64,000 nt of DNA from Candidatus Amarobacillus elongatus (GCA_016703545.1 JADJBX010000010.1:11174-75173), one strand, 5' to 3'; shown: positions 19,506 through 28,108, numbered from the stretch's first letter. Translations and numbers: made by a program. Notes: generated by a model not told the origin, from the letters alone.

Positions 19506-20834
19506 ATGACGCTCCCCCCGGCCCGCGTGCCCCGGCGTGCCGCCGCCGCCGTCGTCCGCCGCGACCTCCGGGCGCTCATCCGCGCCTCGCGTGAGGCGCG
19601 CAAGGGTGTCAACGGGCTCGGGCCGGGGCTCATCACCGGCGTCGCCGACGACGACCCCTCCGGCATCTCCACCTACACGATCACCGGCGCGACGCACGGC
19701 TACAGCCTGCTCTGGACGAGCATCGTCACGCTGCCCATGAACATCGCCGTGCAGACCCTCTGCGCGCGCATCGGCATCGTCAGCGGGCGGGGGCTGGCGG
19801 CGGTGACGGCCGACCGCTTCGGGCGCCGCGCCCTGTATCCGCTGGTAGCGATGCTGCTGGTGGCGAACATCGTCAACATCGGCGCGGACCTCGGCGCGAT
19901 CGCCGCCGCCATCGAGCTGCTCACCGGCATGCCCGCGCCCTGGCTGGTGCTGCCGCTGGGCGTGGGCATCGCGCTAACGGAGGTCGCGATTCCCTACCCC
20001 GCGCTCGCGCGCGTGCTCAAGCTGCTCACGCTCGTGATCTTCGCGTATGTGGCGGGCGCGTTCGTTTCGAACCCCGATTGGGGCGCGGCGGCGCGGGCGA
20101 CGGTCGTGCCCCGGCTCACCCTCGATCGCGAAGGCGTCACGGCCATCGTCGCGATCCTCGGCACGACGATTTCGCCCTACCTGTTCTTCTGGCAGGCGTC
20201 CGAGGAGGTGGAGGAGGAAGCACGGTCGGGCATTTCGGCCACGAGCGCGGCGCGGGAGCGGATTGCCGCGCTTGTGCGCGCCTCGCATTGGGACGTGGCC
20301 ACGGGGATGGTGATGGCGAACCTGGGGTTCTATTTCGTCGTGCTCACCTCCGCCGCCACCCTGGGGGCGAGCGGACGCACCGACGTGCGCACCGCGGCGG
20401 ACGCGGCCGAGGCGCTTCGGCCCCTCGCCGGCGATGGCGCCGCGCTCCTGTTCGCGGCGGGCATCATCGGCACCGGGCTGCTCGCCATTCCCGTGCTCGC
20501 GGGGTCGGCCGGATACGCCGTGGCCGAGCTGTTCGGCTGGCGCGAAGGGCTGAGCGAGAGCCTGCGGCGTGCCCCCCAGTTCTACGCCGTGATCGCCGCC
20601 TCCACCCTCCTCGGCATCGGCCTCACCTTCACCGGCATCTCCGAGATGCGCGCGCTCTACCTGGCGGCGGTGGTCAACGGGGTGACGGCGCCGGTGGTGC
20701 TCGTGTTCATCATGCTCGCCGCTCACGACCGCGGCATCCTCGGGCCGTTCGTGCCGGGGCCGCTGCTCCTTGGCGCGGGCTGGGTGGCGACCGCCGCGAT
20801 GGCCGTGGCCGCCGTTCGCCTCTTGCTCGCCTGA
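19506..20834 (+). CDS. NRAMP-family transporter, DPSG clade
   Basis: A 442-residue protein with 11 likely helices and the NRAMP architecture. The TM1 unwound segment reads DDDPSGIS where metal-transporting NRAMPs have DPGN. The TM6 segment reads GTTISPYLFFWQAS where they have a MPHN-like motif, so the metal-coordinating Met is replaced by Ser. It probably moves a cation, but selectivity for Mn/Fe should not be assumed. The 30-residue basic N-terminus before the first helix is cytoplasmic. Confidence 0.87.
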   Translation: MTLPPARVPRRAAAAVVRRDLRALIRASREARKGVNGLGPGLITGVADDDPSGISTYTITGATHGYSLLWTSIVTLPMNIAVQTLCARIGIVSGRGLAAVTADRFGRRALYPLVAMLLVANIVNIGADLGAIAAAIELLTGMPAPWLVLPLGVGIALTEVAIPYPALARVLKLLTLVIFAYVAGAFVSNPDWGAAARATVVPRLTLDREGVTAIVAILGTTISPYLFFWQASEEVEEEARSGISATSAARERIAALVRASHWDVATGMVMANLGFYFVVLTSAATLGASGRTDVRTAADAAEALRPLAGDGAALLFAAGIIGTGLLAIPVLAGSAGYAVAELFGWREGLSESLRRAPQFYAVIAASTLLGIGLTFTGISEMRALYLAAVVNGVTAPVVLVFIMLAAHDRGILGPFVPGPLLLGAGWVATAAMAVAAVRLLLA

Positions 20835-20933
20835 AGATGGCGCGATTCGGGGCGCGCACGGGCGCCGGATACCGTACATTTCCGCGCATCGGGGCCCATT
20901 CCTGGCTCCATACACCGCGAGGGGGATTCGAAG

Positions 20934-21842
20934 TTGGCCACACGCGCACTGGTACTTGGCGGGGGCGGCCCCGTCGGCATCGCCTGGGAATCCGGGCTCA
21001 TCATGGGCCTCGCCGAAGGCGGCGTGGACCTGAGCAAGGCCGATACCTTCATCGGCACCTCCGCCGGCTCCGTCGTGGGCGCGCAGCTCGCGCTGGGCCG
21101 CACGCCGCAGGAGATCGGCGAACCGCACCTGCGCGGGAACGCGGGCGGGCGTTCCGCCGCCGCCGCGTCGCAGAACCCGGCCTCGCAGGGGGCGCAGCCC
21201 GTGCTCTCGCCGCTCCTCGAACTGCGCATGCGCGGCGCCGAAGCCGGCCAGGACCCTGGCGAGCTGATGCGCGCCATTGGCAAGCTCTCCCTCGAGGCCG
21301 AGACCATCACCGAAGAGCAGTTCATCGCGAGCATGGGCTACCTCATCGCGCGCGCCGAAAGCTGGCCGAAGGGGTACGTCTGCACCGCCGTCGATACCGC
21401 CGACGGCACCTTCGTCACCTGGAACGGCCAGGAGGGCGTCGCCCTCGGCGCCGCCGTCGCCTCCAGCTGCAGCGTCCCCGGCGTCTACCCCGCCGTGACC
21501 ATCAACGGCCGCCGCTACATGGATGGGGGCATGCGCTCGGGCACGAACGCGGACGTGGCGAAGGGCCACGACCGCGTGCTCGTAGTGGCCGTCACCATCG
21601 GCACCACTGGCGAAGGCCCGCAGGCGGCGATGGCCGAACTCACCCGCCAGCGGCTCGAATCGGAGCTGAACACCCTGCGCGAAAGCGGCAGCCAGGTGGA
21701 GCTCGTGGCCCCCGATGCGGGCTGCATCGAGGCGTTCGGCGTGAACCTGATGGACTTCAGCCGCCGCGGCGCCGTCGCCGTCGAAGGGCTCCGCCAGGGC
21801 CGCGAACTGGCGTCGCGCCTCACTGGCTTCTGGAGCGAATAG
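20934..21842 (+). CDS. Patatin-like phospholipase
   Basis: A 302-residue patatin-family lipid acyl hydrolase. LVLGGGGPVGIAWESG is the oxyanion loop, FIGTSAGSVVGAQ carries the nucleophile Ser (GTSAG), and YMDGGMRSGTNAD carries the catalytic Asp (DGG). The TTG start at 20934 is supported by GAGGGGG upstream and by the family N-terminus directly after it. It is cytoplasmic or membrane-associated, and stands before the SDR gene by 79 nt. Confidence 0.9.
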   Translation: MATRALVLGGGGPVGIAWESGLIMGLAEGGVDLSKADTFIGTSAGSVVGAQLALGRTPQEIGEPHLRGNAGGRSAAAASQNPASQGAQPVLSPLLELRMRGAEAGQDPGELMRAIGKLSLEAETITEEQFIASMGYLIARAESWPKGYVCTAVDTADGTFVTWNGQEGVALGAAVASSCSVPGVYPAVTINGRRYMDGGMRSGTNADVAKGHDRVLVVAVTIGTTGEGPQAAMAELTRQRLESELNTLRESGSQVELVAPDAGCIEAFGVNLMDFSRRGAVAVEGLRQGRELASRLTGFWSE

Positions 21843-21921
21843 CCGCGAAGCCGCGGTTCGACCACCACCCGGCGGGCCGTTCCGGGCCCGCCGGGCGCCA
21901 CCAGCACTCCGAGGGGGACGC

Positions 21922-22692
21922 ATGCGATACGAAGGAAAGACCGCCATCATCACCGGCGCGGCCGGCGGCATTGGCCGCGCCGCCTGCCTGCGCTTCGCCT
22001 CCGAAGGCGCGCGCATCGTCGCTGTCGACCTGCCCAACAGCGCGCTCGACGAGGTCGTCTCCGAGGTGAAGACCGCCGGGGCCGAGGCCATCGCCGTCCC
22101 CTGCGACGTCACCCAGTCGGCCCAGGTCGAGAACTACGTGCGGGTCGCGAAGGCCACTTTCGGCCGCATCGACGCCTTCTTCAACAACGCCGGCATCGAA
22201 GGCTGGGTCGGCCCGAGCATCGACTACCCGGAGGAGATGTTCGACCGCGTGCTCGCGGTGAACGTGAAGGGCGTCTGGTTGGGGATGAAGCACGTGGTCC
22301 CGGTCATGCGCGAGCAGGGCGGCGGCGCGATCGTGAACACCGCCTCCGTCGCGGGCCTCAGCGGCACCCCCACGATCATCGCCTACGGCGCCAGCAAGCA
22401 CGCCGTCATCGGCCTTTCGAAGAGCGCGGCCCTCGAATTCGGCGGCGACAAGATCCGCGTGAACGCGGTCTGCCCGTCGCCAATCGAGACGCGGATGATG
22501 CGGTCGCTCGAACGCGGCATCAACCCGGACCACCCGGAAGCGGTGCACCGGATGATGGCTGCGAACATCCCGCTGGGGCGGTACGGCGAGCCGGATGAGG
22601 TGGCGGCGCTCGTCGCCTTCCTCTGCAGCGACGATGCGACGTTCATCAGCGGCGGCGTGTACACGATCGACGGGGGCAGCCGGGCGCGATAG
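21922..22692 (+). CDS. Short-chain dehydrogenase/reductase
   Basis: A 256-residue classical SDR. It has TGAAGGIG (cofactor loop), VDLPNS (acidic residue after beta-2, favouring NAD), NNAG, and a Ser-Tyr-Lys triad in NTASVAGLSG and YGASK. The C-terminus FISGGVYTIDGG is typical. It oxidises or reduces a hydroxyl/keto group on an unknown substrate. The ribosome-binding site GAGGGGG lies before the ATG. Confidence 0.92.
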   Translation: MRYEGKTAIITGAAGGIGRAACLRFASEGARIVAVDLPNSALDEVVSEVKTAGAEAIAVPCDVTQSAQVENYVRVAKATFGRIDAFFNNAGIEGWVGPSIDYPEEMFDRVLAVNVKGVWLGMKHVVPVMREQGGGAIVNTASVAGLSGTPTIIAYGASKHAVIGLSKSAALEFGGDKIRVNAVCPSPIETRMMRSLERGINPDHPEAVHRMMAANIPLGRYGEPDEVAALVAFLCSDDATFISGGVYTIDGGSRAR

Positions 22693-22833
22693 CCCGGTGG
22701 CGGGGGAGCGGAGGCGAGATAGGCACGCAATGCGGGCCATGGGCCGCCGCATTCCGCTTTCCCGCGGGCGCTCCTATACTCGAAGAAAGCTCCCTTGCGA
22801 TGCAGTCGCGCCCGGGGAGCGTGGAGGATCCTC

Positions 22834-22944
22834 GTGAAGAAGTTCCTGGGCATCTTCGCGCTGCTGGGCGGGCTCGCAGCCGCCGCGATGTTCTGGCGCC
22901 GCCGCCAGGAAGACGACGAATTCCTGGACGAAGAGCTCGAATAG
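22834..22944 (+). CDS. 36-residue single-span membrane protein
   Basis: GTG 22834 follows GGAGG by 6 nt and opens an ORF of 36 residues: MKKFLGIFALLGGLAAAAMF forms one membrane segment, then RRR and a strongly acidic tail ending DEEL. A TATACT at 22775-22780 can drive it with a leader of about 45 nt. The layout (short helix, positive stop, acidic tail) recalls the DLW-39 family of small actinobacterial proteins, but I cannot assign it. It stops 1 nt before the ketosynthase-like frame. Confidence 0.65.
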   Translation: MKKFLGIFALLGGLAAAAMFWRRRQEDDEFLDEELE

Positions 22945-22945
22945 C

Positions 22946-24103
22946 CTGCCCACCGACGCCATCTCCCCGGTTCGCCGCCCCGTCCTGACGGGTTACGGCG
23001 CCGTCAGCTCCCACGGCGCCGGGGCGGCGCGTGCGTGGGAAGGGGCCGCCGCGGGCGAGCTCGCAGGCGGCGACTTCGACCCCGGCGAGGGCACGTCCTT
23101 CTTCGCCGCCGCCGTCCCCGAAAGCTACCGGCCCCACGCCAACATCCCTCGCAACCTCGCGCACTTCCTCGACCGCGGGTCGCTCATCGCCCTGGACGCG
23201 GCGATGCAGGCGATCGAATCCGCGGGCCTGGGCGCGGGTGCGGGCGATGCCCGCCGCTTCGCCGTCGCCGATGGCCTGCCGTACCGCGCACCGGGGCAGG
23301 CGACGCTGTTCGCGCCCTACGGCCACGCCGTCGCGCGCGCCCTCGGCGTGCGCGGCATCGTCGCCGAGGTGGGGGGCGCGGAGGCGAGCGGGGCCGCCGC
23401 CATCGCCGCCGCCGCTCGCATCGTCCAGCGTGGCGACGCGGACGTGGTCATCGCCGGGGCCGCGCAGGCGCTCCAGCAGCCGCTGCTCGAACATCTCCGC
23501 GCGCAGGGCTTCGCCAGCCGCGAACCGGCGCGCCCCTTCGACACCCGCCACGGCGGGTTCGTCGCCGCCGAGGCCGCCGCCTACGTCGTGGTCGAAGCGG
23601 AGGAGCACGCCCGCGAGCGCGGCGCCGCCATCCTCGCCACCATCGCCGGGATCGGCGAAATCTTCGATTCCACCGCCGAGCCCCTCGCCATCAGCGGCGC
23701 CGCGGAAGCCGGCCGCGCCATGGCCCTCGCCCTCGGCGATGCCGGTTACCTCCAGAACCAGGTCGACCTCGCCATCTCCTGTGCCGACGGCCGCAAGGAG
23801 GTGGACTTCGCCGAGGGGTACGGCCTGCTGCGCACCTTCGGCCGCCACGCCTACTTCGCGGGCGTCACCACGCCGTGGGGCGCGCTCGGTTACCCCCTCG
23901 CCGCCAGCGGGCCGCTCGCCTGCGCGCTCGCGCTGGAGACGATGGCCCGCCAGCGCGTCTTCCCCGTGGCCGGGTTCGAAACCGCCGAAGTCGACCTCGA
24001 CCTCGCCTACGTGCGCGAGGCCCGCGACGAGAAGATCGACTGCGTGCTCCTCACCACCCTTTCGGTGGGCGGCACGAACGTGAGCCTGCTGCTGCACCGC
24101 TGA
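22946..24103 (+). CDS. Beta-ketoacyl-synthase-like protein lacking catalytic residues
   Basis: Thiolase-fold KS domain over the whole length: RPVLTGYGAVSSHGAGAARAW at the start, ARIVQRGDADVVIAGAAQAL after the active-site helix, TTLSVGGTNVSLLLHR at the end. All three catalytic positions are changed. The Cys motif (usually TACASG) reads GAEASG, the first His motif (HGTGT) reads SCADGRK, and the second (GHTLGA) reads GYPLAA. It can only be a non-catalytic partner or a decarboxylase-like protein, comparable to chain-length factors. ATG 23204 would cut off the first strand; the frame extends up to a CTG at 22946, 1 nt after the small ORF, so the start is uncertain. Confidence 0.75.
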   Translation: MPTDAISPVRRPVLTGYGAVSSHGAGAARAWEGAAAGELAGGDFDPGEGTSFFAAAVPESYRPHANIPRNLAHFLDRGSLIALDAAMQAIESAGLGAGAGDARRFAVADGLPYRAPGQATLFAPYGHAVARALGVRGIVAEVGGAEASGAAAIAAAARIVQRGDADVVIAGAAQALQQPLLEHLRAQGFASREPARPFDTRHGGFVAAEAAAYVVVEAEEHARERGAAILATIAGIGEIFDSTAEPLAISGAAEAGRAMALALGDAGYLQNQVDLAISCADGRKEVDFAEGYGLLRTFGRHAYFAGVTTPWGALGYPLAASGPLACALALETMARQRVFPVAGFETAEVDLDLAYVREARDEKIDCVLLTTLSVGGTNVSLLLHR

Positions 24104-24176
24104 GGCGTGCCACTTCCATCGCACGCGTAAAGATCCGTTGCGACGCTCCGCCGCCGCGTGGTCCACTCTGGGCCTC

Positions 24177-24818
24177 ATGACCTGGACCGACATCACCGTT
24201 CCCATTCGCCCCGGCATGGCGATCTTCGAAGGCGATCCGCCGCTCGTCATCGCGCAGGTGAGCGACATGCAGGAGGGTGGCATCTGCAACCTCAGCCGCA
24301 TGGAGGCGACCCTCCACCTCGGCACGCACATCGACGCCCCCTGCCACTTCGTCCCCGGGGGCGCCGGCATCGACGAGACGCCACTGGAGTGCCTCATTGG
24401 CCCCGCCTGGGTGGTCGAGGCGCGCACCATCGACCGCCACATCGACGCGGCGATGCTCGAACAGTTCGAAATCCCCGCGGAGGCCGAGCGGCTGCTCTTC
24501 AAGACGCCCAACTCGGAGCTCTGGTCCCAGCCCGGCTTCTCCCGCGACTACCTCGCGTTCACCGAGGATGCGGCGGAGGCGCTGGCCTCGCGCGGCGTGC
24601 GGCTGGTCGGCATCGACTACCTCTCCGTCGCGCCGTTCGATGACCCCGGCCCGGCGCACACCGCCTTCCTCAGCGGCGGCGTCGTCGTGCTCGAAGGGAT
24701 CGACCTGCGCGGCGTGGAGCCGGGGCTGTACGAGCTCGTCTGCCTGCCGCTGCTCATCGAAGGGGCGGACGGGGCCCCGTGCCGCGCGCTGCTGCGCGAT
24801 ATCGACGACGCCGGATAA
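24177..24818 (+). CDS. Cyclase-family metal-dependent hydrolase (kynurenine formamidase-like)
   Basis: A 213-residue member of the cyclase/KynB family. The metal-binding motif HLGTHIDAPCHF (HxGTHxDxPxHF) is complete near residue 55, and ASRGVRLVGIDYLSV comes later. Members hydrolyse amide or lactone bonds, such as N-formylkynurenine, using a divalent metal. No tryptophan-degradation gene is nearby, so the substrate is open. The ATG at 24177 follows CACTCT by 7 nt. Confidence 0.87.
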   Translation: MTWTDITVPIRPGMAIFEGDPPLVIAQVSDMQEGGICNLSRMEATLHLGTHIDAPCHFVPGGAGIDETPLECLIGPAWVVEARTIDRHIDAAMLEQFEIPAEAERLLFKTPNSELWSQPGFSRDYLAFTEDAAEALASRGVRLVGIDYLSVAPFDDPGPAHTAFLSGGVVVLEGIDLRGVEPGLYELVCLPLLIEGADGAPCRALLRDIDDAG

Positions 24819-24839
24819 GATGCGCCACCGGGAGGCGCC

Positions 24840-25358
24840 ATGAGCAACGACGCACCACGCGATACCGCCGAACTCCTCGCATGGATTGATACCGGCTGGC
24901 GCGACCTCAACGCCGAACTCGACGCGCTCACGGGGACGCCCGCCCTCGGGGCGCGTGACCACGAAGGCTGGACCATCGCCGACCACCTCGCGCACCTCGC
25001 CGACTGGGAGCGATCCGCGCTCGCCATCCTCCAGCGCCGGCCGCGGTACGAAGGGCTCGGCATCGCGCGGGAGGACTGGGAGAGCGGCGACGAGGAGGCG
25101 ATCAACGCCCGTGCCCAGGAACGGCACGCGGGCATCACCTTCGCGGAAGCCCGTGAGCTGCTCGCTGCCGCGCACGCCGAAACCGTGGCCGCGGTCGGGG
25201 CCCTGCCCATCGAGGCGCTCCTGAAGAGGGTCGAGGAGTACCTGCCCGGCGACCCCGCGAACCCGGACACGCGCCCGGCCGGTCGCGTGGTCTTCGGCAA
25301 CTCGGGCGGGCATTTCGCCGAGCACCTGCCCTGGATCCGGGCCATCGCCGGGAAGTGA
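24840..25358 (+). CDS. DinB/ClbS-like four-helix protein
   Basis: A 172-residue DinB-superfamily protein. It shows helix 2 WTIADHLAHLADWERSAL and the late GHFAEHLPWI, whose His residues match the metal site of the fold. Members include thiol-dependent transferases and ClbS-like protective hydrolases; the function here is unknown. It lies 21 nt after the cyclase gene, with GGGAGG before the ATG, so it is likely co-transcribed. Confidence 0.75.
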   Translation: MSNDAPRDTAELLAWIDTGWRDLNAELDALTGTPALGARDHEGWTIADHLAHLADWERSALAILQRRPRYEGLGIAREDWESGDEEAINARAQERHAGITFAEARELLAAAHAETVAAVGALPIEALLKRVEEYLPGDPANPDTRPAGRVVFGNSGGHFAEHLPWIRAIAGK

Positions 25359-25489
25359 CGCCCTCCGGGAGTGGAAAGGGCCGTTAACGCACCCAGCAAT
25401 CCCCCAGCTTCGTACCTCACGCTAGGGGGCGAACGGCGAGCGCCGCGTCCCGGGCGGGCGCGCCGGCCGAACGCAGGGGGAGATAAGCC

Positions 25490-26374
25490 ATGGACAACGA
25501 CGACGCGATCGTCGGACGGATTCTCAAGCGGCGCGACATCCTCGCGCTCTTCGGCGCGGCCGGCGCCGGTCTCATCGCCGCGGCCTGCGGCGGCGACGCG
25601 AAGCCTTCGAACGCCACCCCCGCAAGCGCGACACCGGTGACGGGAGCCGCCGGGACCACACCGGCCACGGGCGGGGCCACCGGCACGGGGAGCGCCACGC
25701 AGGCGGCCACCGCAACGGGAACCACCGCCGCCACCGCGAGCGGCGCCGCCGCCGTGGTCCCCACGACCCTGCCCCAGTGCGTGGTCACGCCCGCGCTCAC
25801 GGAAGGGCCCTTCTTCGTCGATGAGAAGCTGAACCGCGCCGACATCCGCCCCGAACCATCGACGGGGGTACCCGTGGAGGGCGTGCCGCTGTCGCTCGCG
25901 TTCAACGTGCAGTCGTTCGGCGCCGCCGGGTGCAGGCCGCTCGCGAACGCCACGGTGGATGTGTGGCAGTGCGACGCCGCGGGCGTGTACAGCGATGTCA
26001 GCGACGGCGCGACGAACGCGCGCGGCAAGAAGTTCCTGCGCGGCTACCAGGTCACCGACGCCAACGGCATCGCCACGTTCACGACCATCTTCCCCGGCTG
26101 GTACCAGGGGCGGACCGTGCACATCCACTTCAAGGTGCGGGGCACCGCGGCGAATGGGAAGGCGTACGAATTCACCTCCCAGATCTTCTTCGAGGACAGC
26201 GTGGCGGATGAGGTGTTCAAGGCCGCGCCCTACGCCGCGAAGGGGCCCCGCACCACGCGCAACGCCAGCGACAGCATCTTCCGGCAGAGCGGCAATTCGC
26301 TGCTGGTGCCCATCGCGCGGACGGGGAGCGGGTACGCGGGCAGCTTCGCCATCGGCCTGACCTCGGTGGCGTAG
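25490..26374 (+). CDS. Exported lipoprotein with intradiol dioxygenase-like domain
   Basis: The N-terminus RRDILALFGAAGAGLIAAACGG combines a twin-Arg-like start with a lipobox ending in Cys, so the protein is probably anchored outside the membrane. A Thr/Ala/Gly-rich linker of about 65 residues precedes a domain like protocatechuate 3,4-dioxygenase beta. Candidate Fe ligands are Tyr in AAGVYSD and Tyr/His/His in GWYQGRTVHIHF. Surface-located relatives of this fold are known in actinobacteria and fungi with unclear substrates. Confidence 0.82.
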   Translation: MDNDDAIVGRILKRRDILALFGAAGAGLIAAACGGDAKPSNATPASATPVTGAAGTTPATGGATGTGSATQAATATGTTAATASGAAAVVPTTLPQCVVTPALTEGPFFVDEKLNRADIRPEPSTGVPVEGVPLSLAFNVQSFGAAGCRPLANATVDVWQCDAAGVYSDVSDGATNARGKKFLRGYQVTDANGIATFTTIFPGWYQGRTVHIHFKVRGTAANGKAYEFTSQIFFEDSVADEVFKAAPYAAKGPRTTRNASDSIFRQSGNSLLVPIARTGSGYAGSFAIGLTSVA

Positions 26375-26396
26375 CGGGGGCGGCCCGCCACTCGCC

Positions 26397-26402
26397 TACA
26401 AT
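26397..26402 (+). promoter_or_regulatory. -10-like TACAAT of the 26411 gene
   Basis: TACAAT lies 8 nt before the ATG at 26411. Confidence 0.55.
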
Positions 26403-26410
26403 CGAAAGCG

Positions 26411-27352
26411 ATGACCACCCAACGGCCCGACGGCACGCCCTCTCCGCTCGGCACCGCCGGCCGGTACGCCCTCAGCTTCCCCGAGCGCGCCGTCCGGGCC
26501 GCCGCGGCGACGCTCGCCGGGAGCGTGCACGAGACCGGCCAGCTCCTGCTGCCGCGGTTCGTGCGCCGCAGCCGCCTCTACGAAGTGACCGCGAAGAACG
26601 CGCTGCGTATCGCCATCGAACTGGTCGGGGGCGTGGAAGGCGCCGGAACGGCCCCCGTCGAGCCCGAGGCCCCGGGGGCCGGCCGCCTCGCGATGAAGAA
26701 GGCCGCCGGGAACGCGGTCGAACTGGGGTCGATCGCCGCGTTCGGCTTTTCGCCCCTCTGGCTGCTGGCCGGCGCCTCGGACCTGCTGCAGGGGTCGCGG
26801 GTGTACCTGCGCACGCTGGAGGAGGAGCTCGCCGCCGCCGGCTACCTCCCCGGCGACGTCCACTTCGCGTCGGTGGATCAGCTCCTCGGCGCGCTCCAGG
26901 GGGCGACGGGGACCACCGCCGGCACCATCGACACGCCGCCCATCGAACTCTCCGAGCTGCGCGCCTCCCTCTCCGAGCTGCGGGACGACGTGGGTTCGCT
27001 GCCGACGCCGGGCGAGCTCGCGGCGCTGTTCAACGGCCTCCTGCGCACGGCCCGCGCGGAGAATCGCAGCCTGCTCGAAGTCTCGTCCGGGATCGGGCTG
27101 GCGTTCCTGACGTCGGCCCGGCAGGTCTCGTCGCGGCACGTGATCGCGCCCTACAGGGAGGACTGGCGGCCACTGCGGCGGGAGGGGTTCGGCGGGTACG
27201 CCGCACGCGTCGCGCAGCCGTACCGGCGCGCGGTCACCGGACACTTCCACCCCGCGCAGCGCACCTGGACCGACCGCGCCTTCGACTGGTCGCGGGGACG
27301 GGTGTGGAGGGGAGACAGGAGAAAAGAGAAAGGAGATAGGGGGACGCCGTAG
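26411..27352 (+). CDS. Hypothetical protein, 313 aa, repeat-derived tail
   Basis: I do not recognise the family. The body has a helical N-terminal part, a hydrophobic stretch (ELGSIAAFGFSPLWLLAGASDLL) near residues 106-128 that could be membrane-associated, and leucine-rich helices later (LSELRASLSELRDDVGSL). The last dozen residues (WRGDRRKEKGDRGTP) are encoded by a heptamer repeat array, which suggests that the array has replaced or extended the original end. The start is supported by the adjacent TACAAT. Confidence 0.75.
   Translation: MTTQRPDGTPSPLGTAGRYALSFPERAVRAAAATLAGSVHETGQLLLPRFVRRSRLYEVTAKNALRIAIELVGGVEGAGTAPVEPEAPGAGRLAMKKAAGNAVELGSIAAFGFSPLWLLAGASDLLQGSRVYLRTLEEELAAAGYLPGDVHFASVDQLLGALQGATGTTAGTIDTPPIELSELRASLSELRDDVGSLPTPGELAALFNGLLRTARAENRSLLEVSSGIGLAFLTSARQVSSRHVIAPYREDWRPLRREGFGGYAARVAQPYRRAVTGHFHPAQRTWTDRAFDWSRGRVWRGDRRKEKGDRGTP
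27311..27338. repeat. Heptamer repeat island 3 (GGAGAAA type), inside an ORF end
   Basis: Four units in 7-bp phase: GGAGACA, GGAGAAA, AGAGAAA, GGAGATA. They are read through by the last codons of the preceding gene. The same unit family occurs at 44103-44130 and, inverted, at 17838-17865 and 44218-44238. Confidence 0.75.
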
Positions 27353-27379
27353 CCGTGCGCGGGCGGTGGTGCGGGCGGC

Positions 27380-28045
27380 TCAGGCGCCCACGGGGATGCG
27401 GAACGCCTGCCGGAAGAACGCCACGGCGTCGTCGCCGCCGGCCACGCGCATGCGCGCGAACACCGCCGCCCGATCCTCGCCGCGCGCCGCCAGGAACTCG
27501 GCCCACGCCTGCGCGTCGCTTTCCACCACGAGCGCGGGCGCCGGTGGGGGATCCTCGCCGCGCAGCCGCCACGTTTCGCCATCGAAGCGGATGCGCGCTG
27601 GCGGGTTGTCGGGCGTGCGAATCTCCCACTCCAGCGGCACCTCAGCCTTCAACCCGCGGCTATTGAAGTACGACGCGATCGCCTGGAGCGAACGCGCCAG
27701 CAGGATCCCCTCGCCCGGCTCCGGCGGGCGCATGGCGTGGTCCACGCCCCAGACGTTGAGCGCCGCAATCACGGGGCCGAGCTGCGCGCCCTTCTCCGTC
27801 AGCCGGTAGCGCACTTCCTTCCGCCCCGGCTCCTGGTCACGTTCGACGATGCCCGCCGATTCCAGTTCGCGCAGCCGCAGCGTGAGCCACTTGGGCGTGA
27901 TGTTGTTCAGCCCGCGAAGCAGGTCGGTGAAGCGCTGGGGCCCCCGCAGCAGGTCCCGCACGATGAGCAGCGACCACTTTTCGCCAATCACCTCGAGGGA
28001 GCGGGCGACGGGGCAGAAGTGGTTGTAGGTACGCGTCCTGGCCAT
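27380..28045 (-). CDS. HxlR-family transcriptional regulator with C-terminal extension
   Basis: A 221-residue protein. The winged-helix HxlR domain occupies the first 110 residues (CPVARSLEVIGEKWSLLIVRDLLRG, LNNITPKWLTLRLRELESAGIVER). The remaining 110 residues form an extra domain absent from the shortest HxlR proteins. It is divergent from a drug-exporter-type MFS gene, with two inverted repeats in the shared region, so it very likely controls that exporter and itself. I chose ATG 28045 because upstream codons cross the operator region. TACCAT at 28058-28063 would give a 5-nt leader. Confidence 0.87.
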   Translation of the reverse strand: MARTRTYNHFCPVARSLEVIGEKWSLLIVRDLLRGPQRFTDLLRGLNNITPKWLTLRLRELESAGIVERDQEPGRKEVRYRLTEKGAQLGPVIAALNVWGVDHAMRPPEPGEGILLARSLQAIASYFNSRGLKAEVPLEWEIRTPDNPPARIRFDGETWRLRGEDPPPAPALVVESDAQAWAEFLAARGEDRAAVFARMRVAGGDDAVAFFRQAFRIPVGA

Positions 28046-28061
28046 CTTGACAGCCCTATGG

Positions 28062-28108
28062 TATCTCGAAGATAGTGCTCCCGCCACGAGATCGTTTCTT
28101 CGAGAAAC
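28062..28108. promoter_or_regulatory. Two inverted-repeat operators between hxlR-type gene and exporter
   Basis: TATCT-CGA-AGATA (28062-28074) and GTTTCT-TCG-AGAAAC (28094-28108) share a TTCGA/TCGAA core. Their centres are about 33 bp apart, roughly three helical turns on one DNA face. The first overlaps the -10-like element of the regulator. HxlR dimers bind such short palindromes. Confidence 0.6.

Noticed and set aside
22946..24103. Annotation as an active FabF/KS
   Set aside because: The Cys and both His of the active site are absent, so an elongating synthase is not supported.
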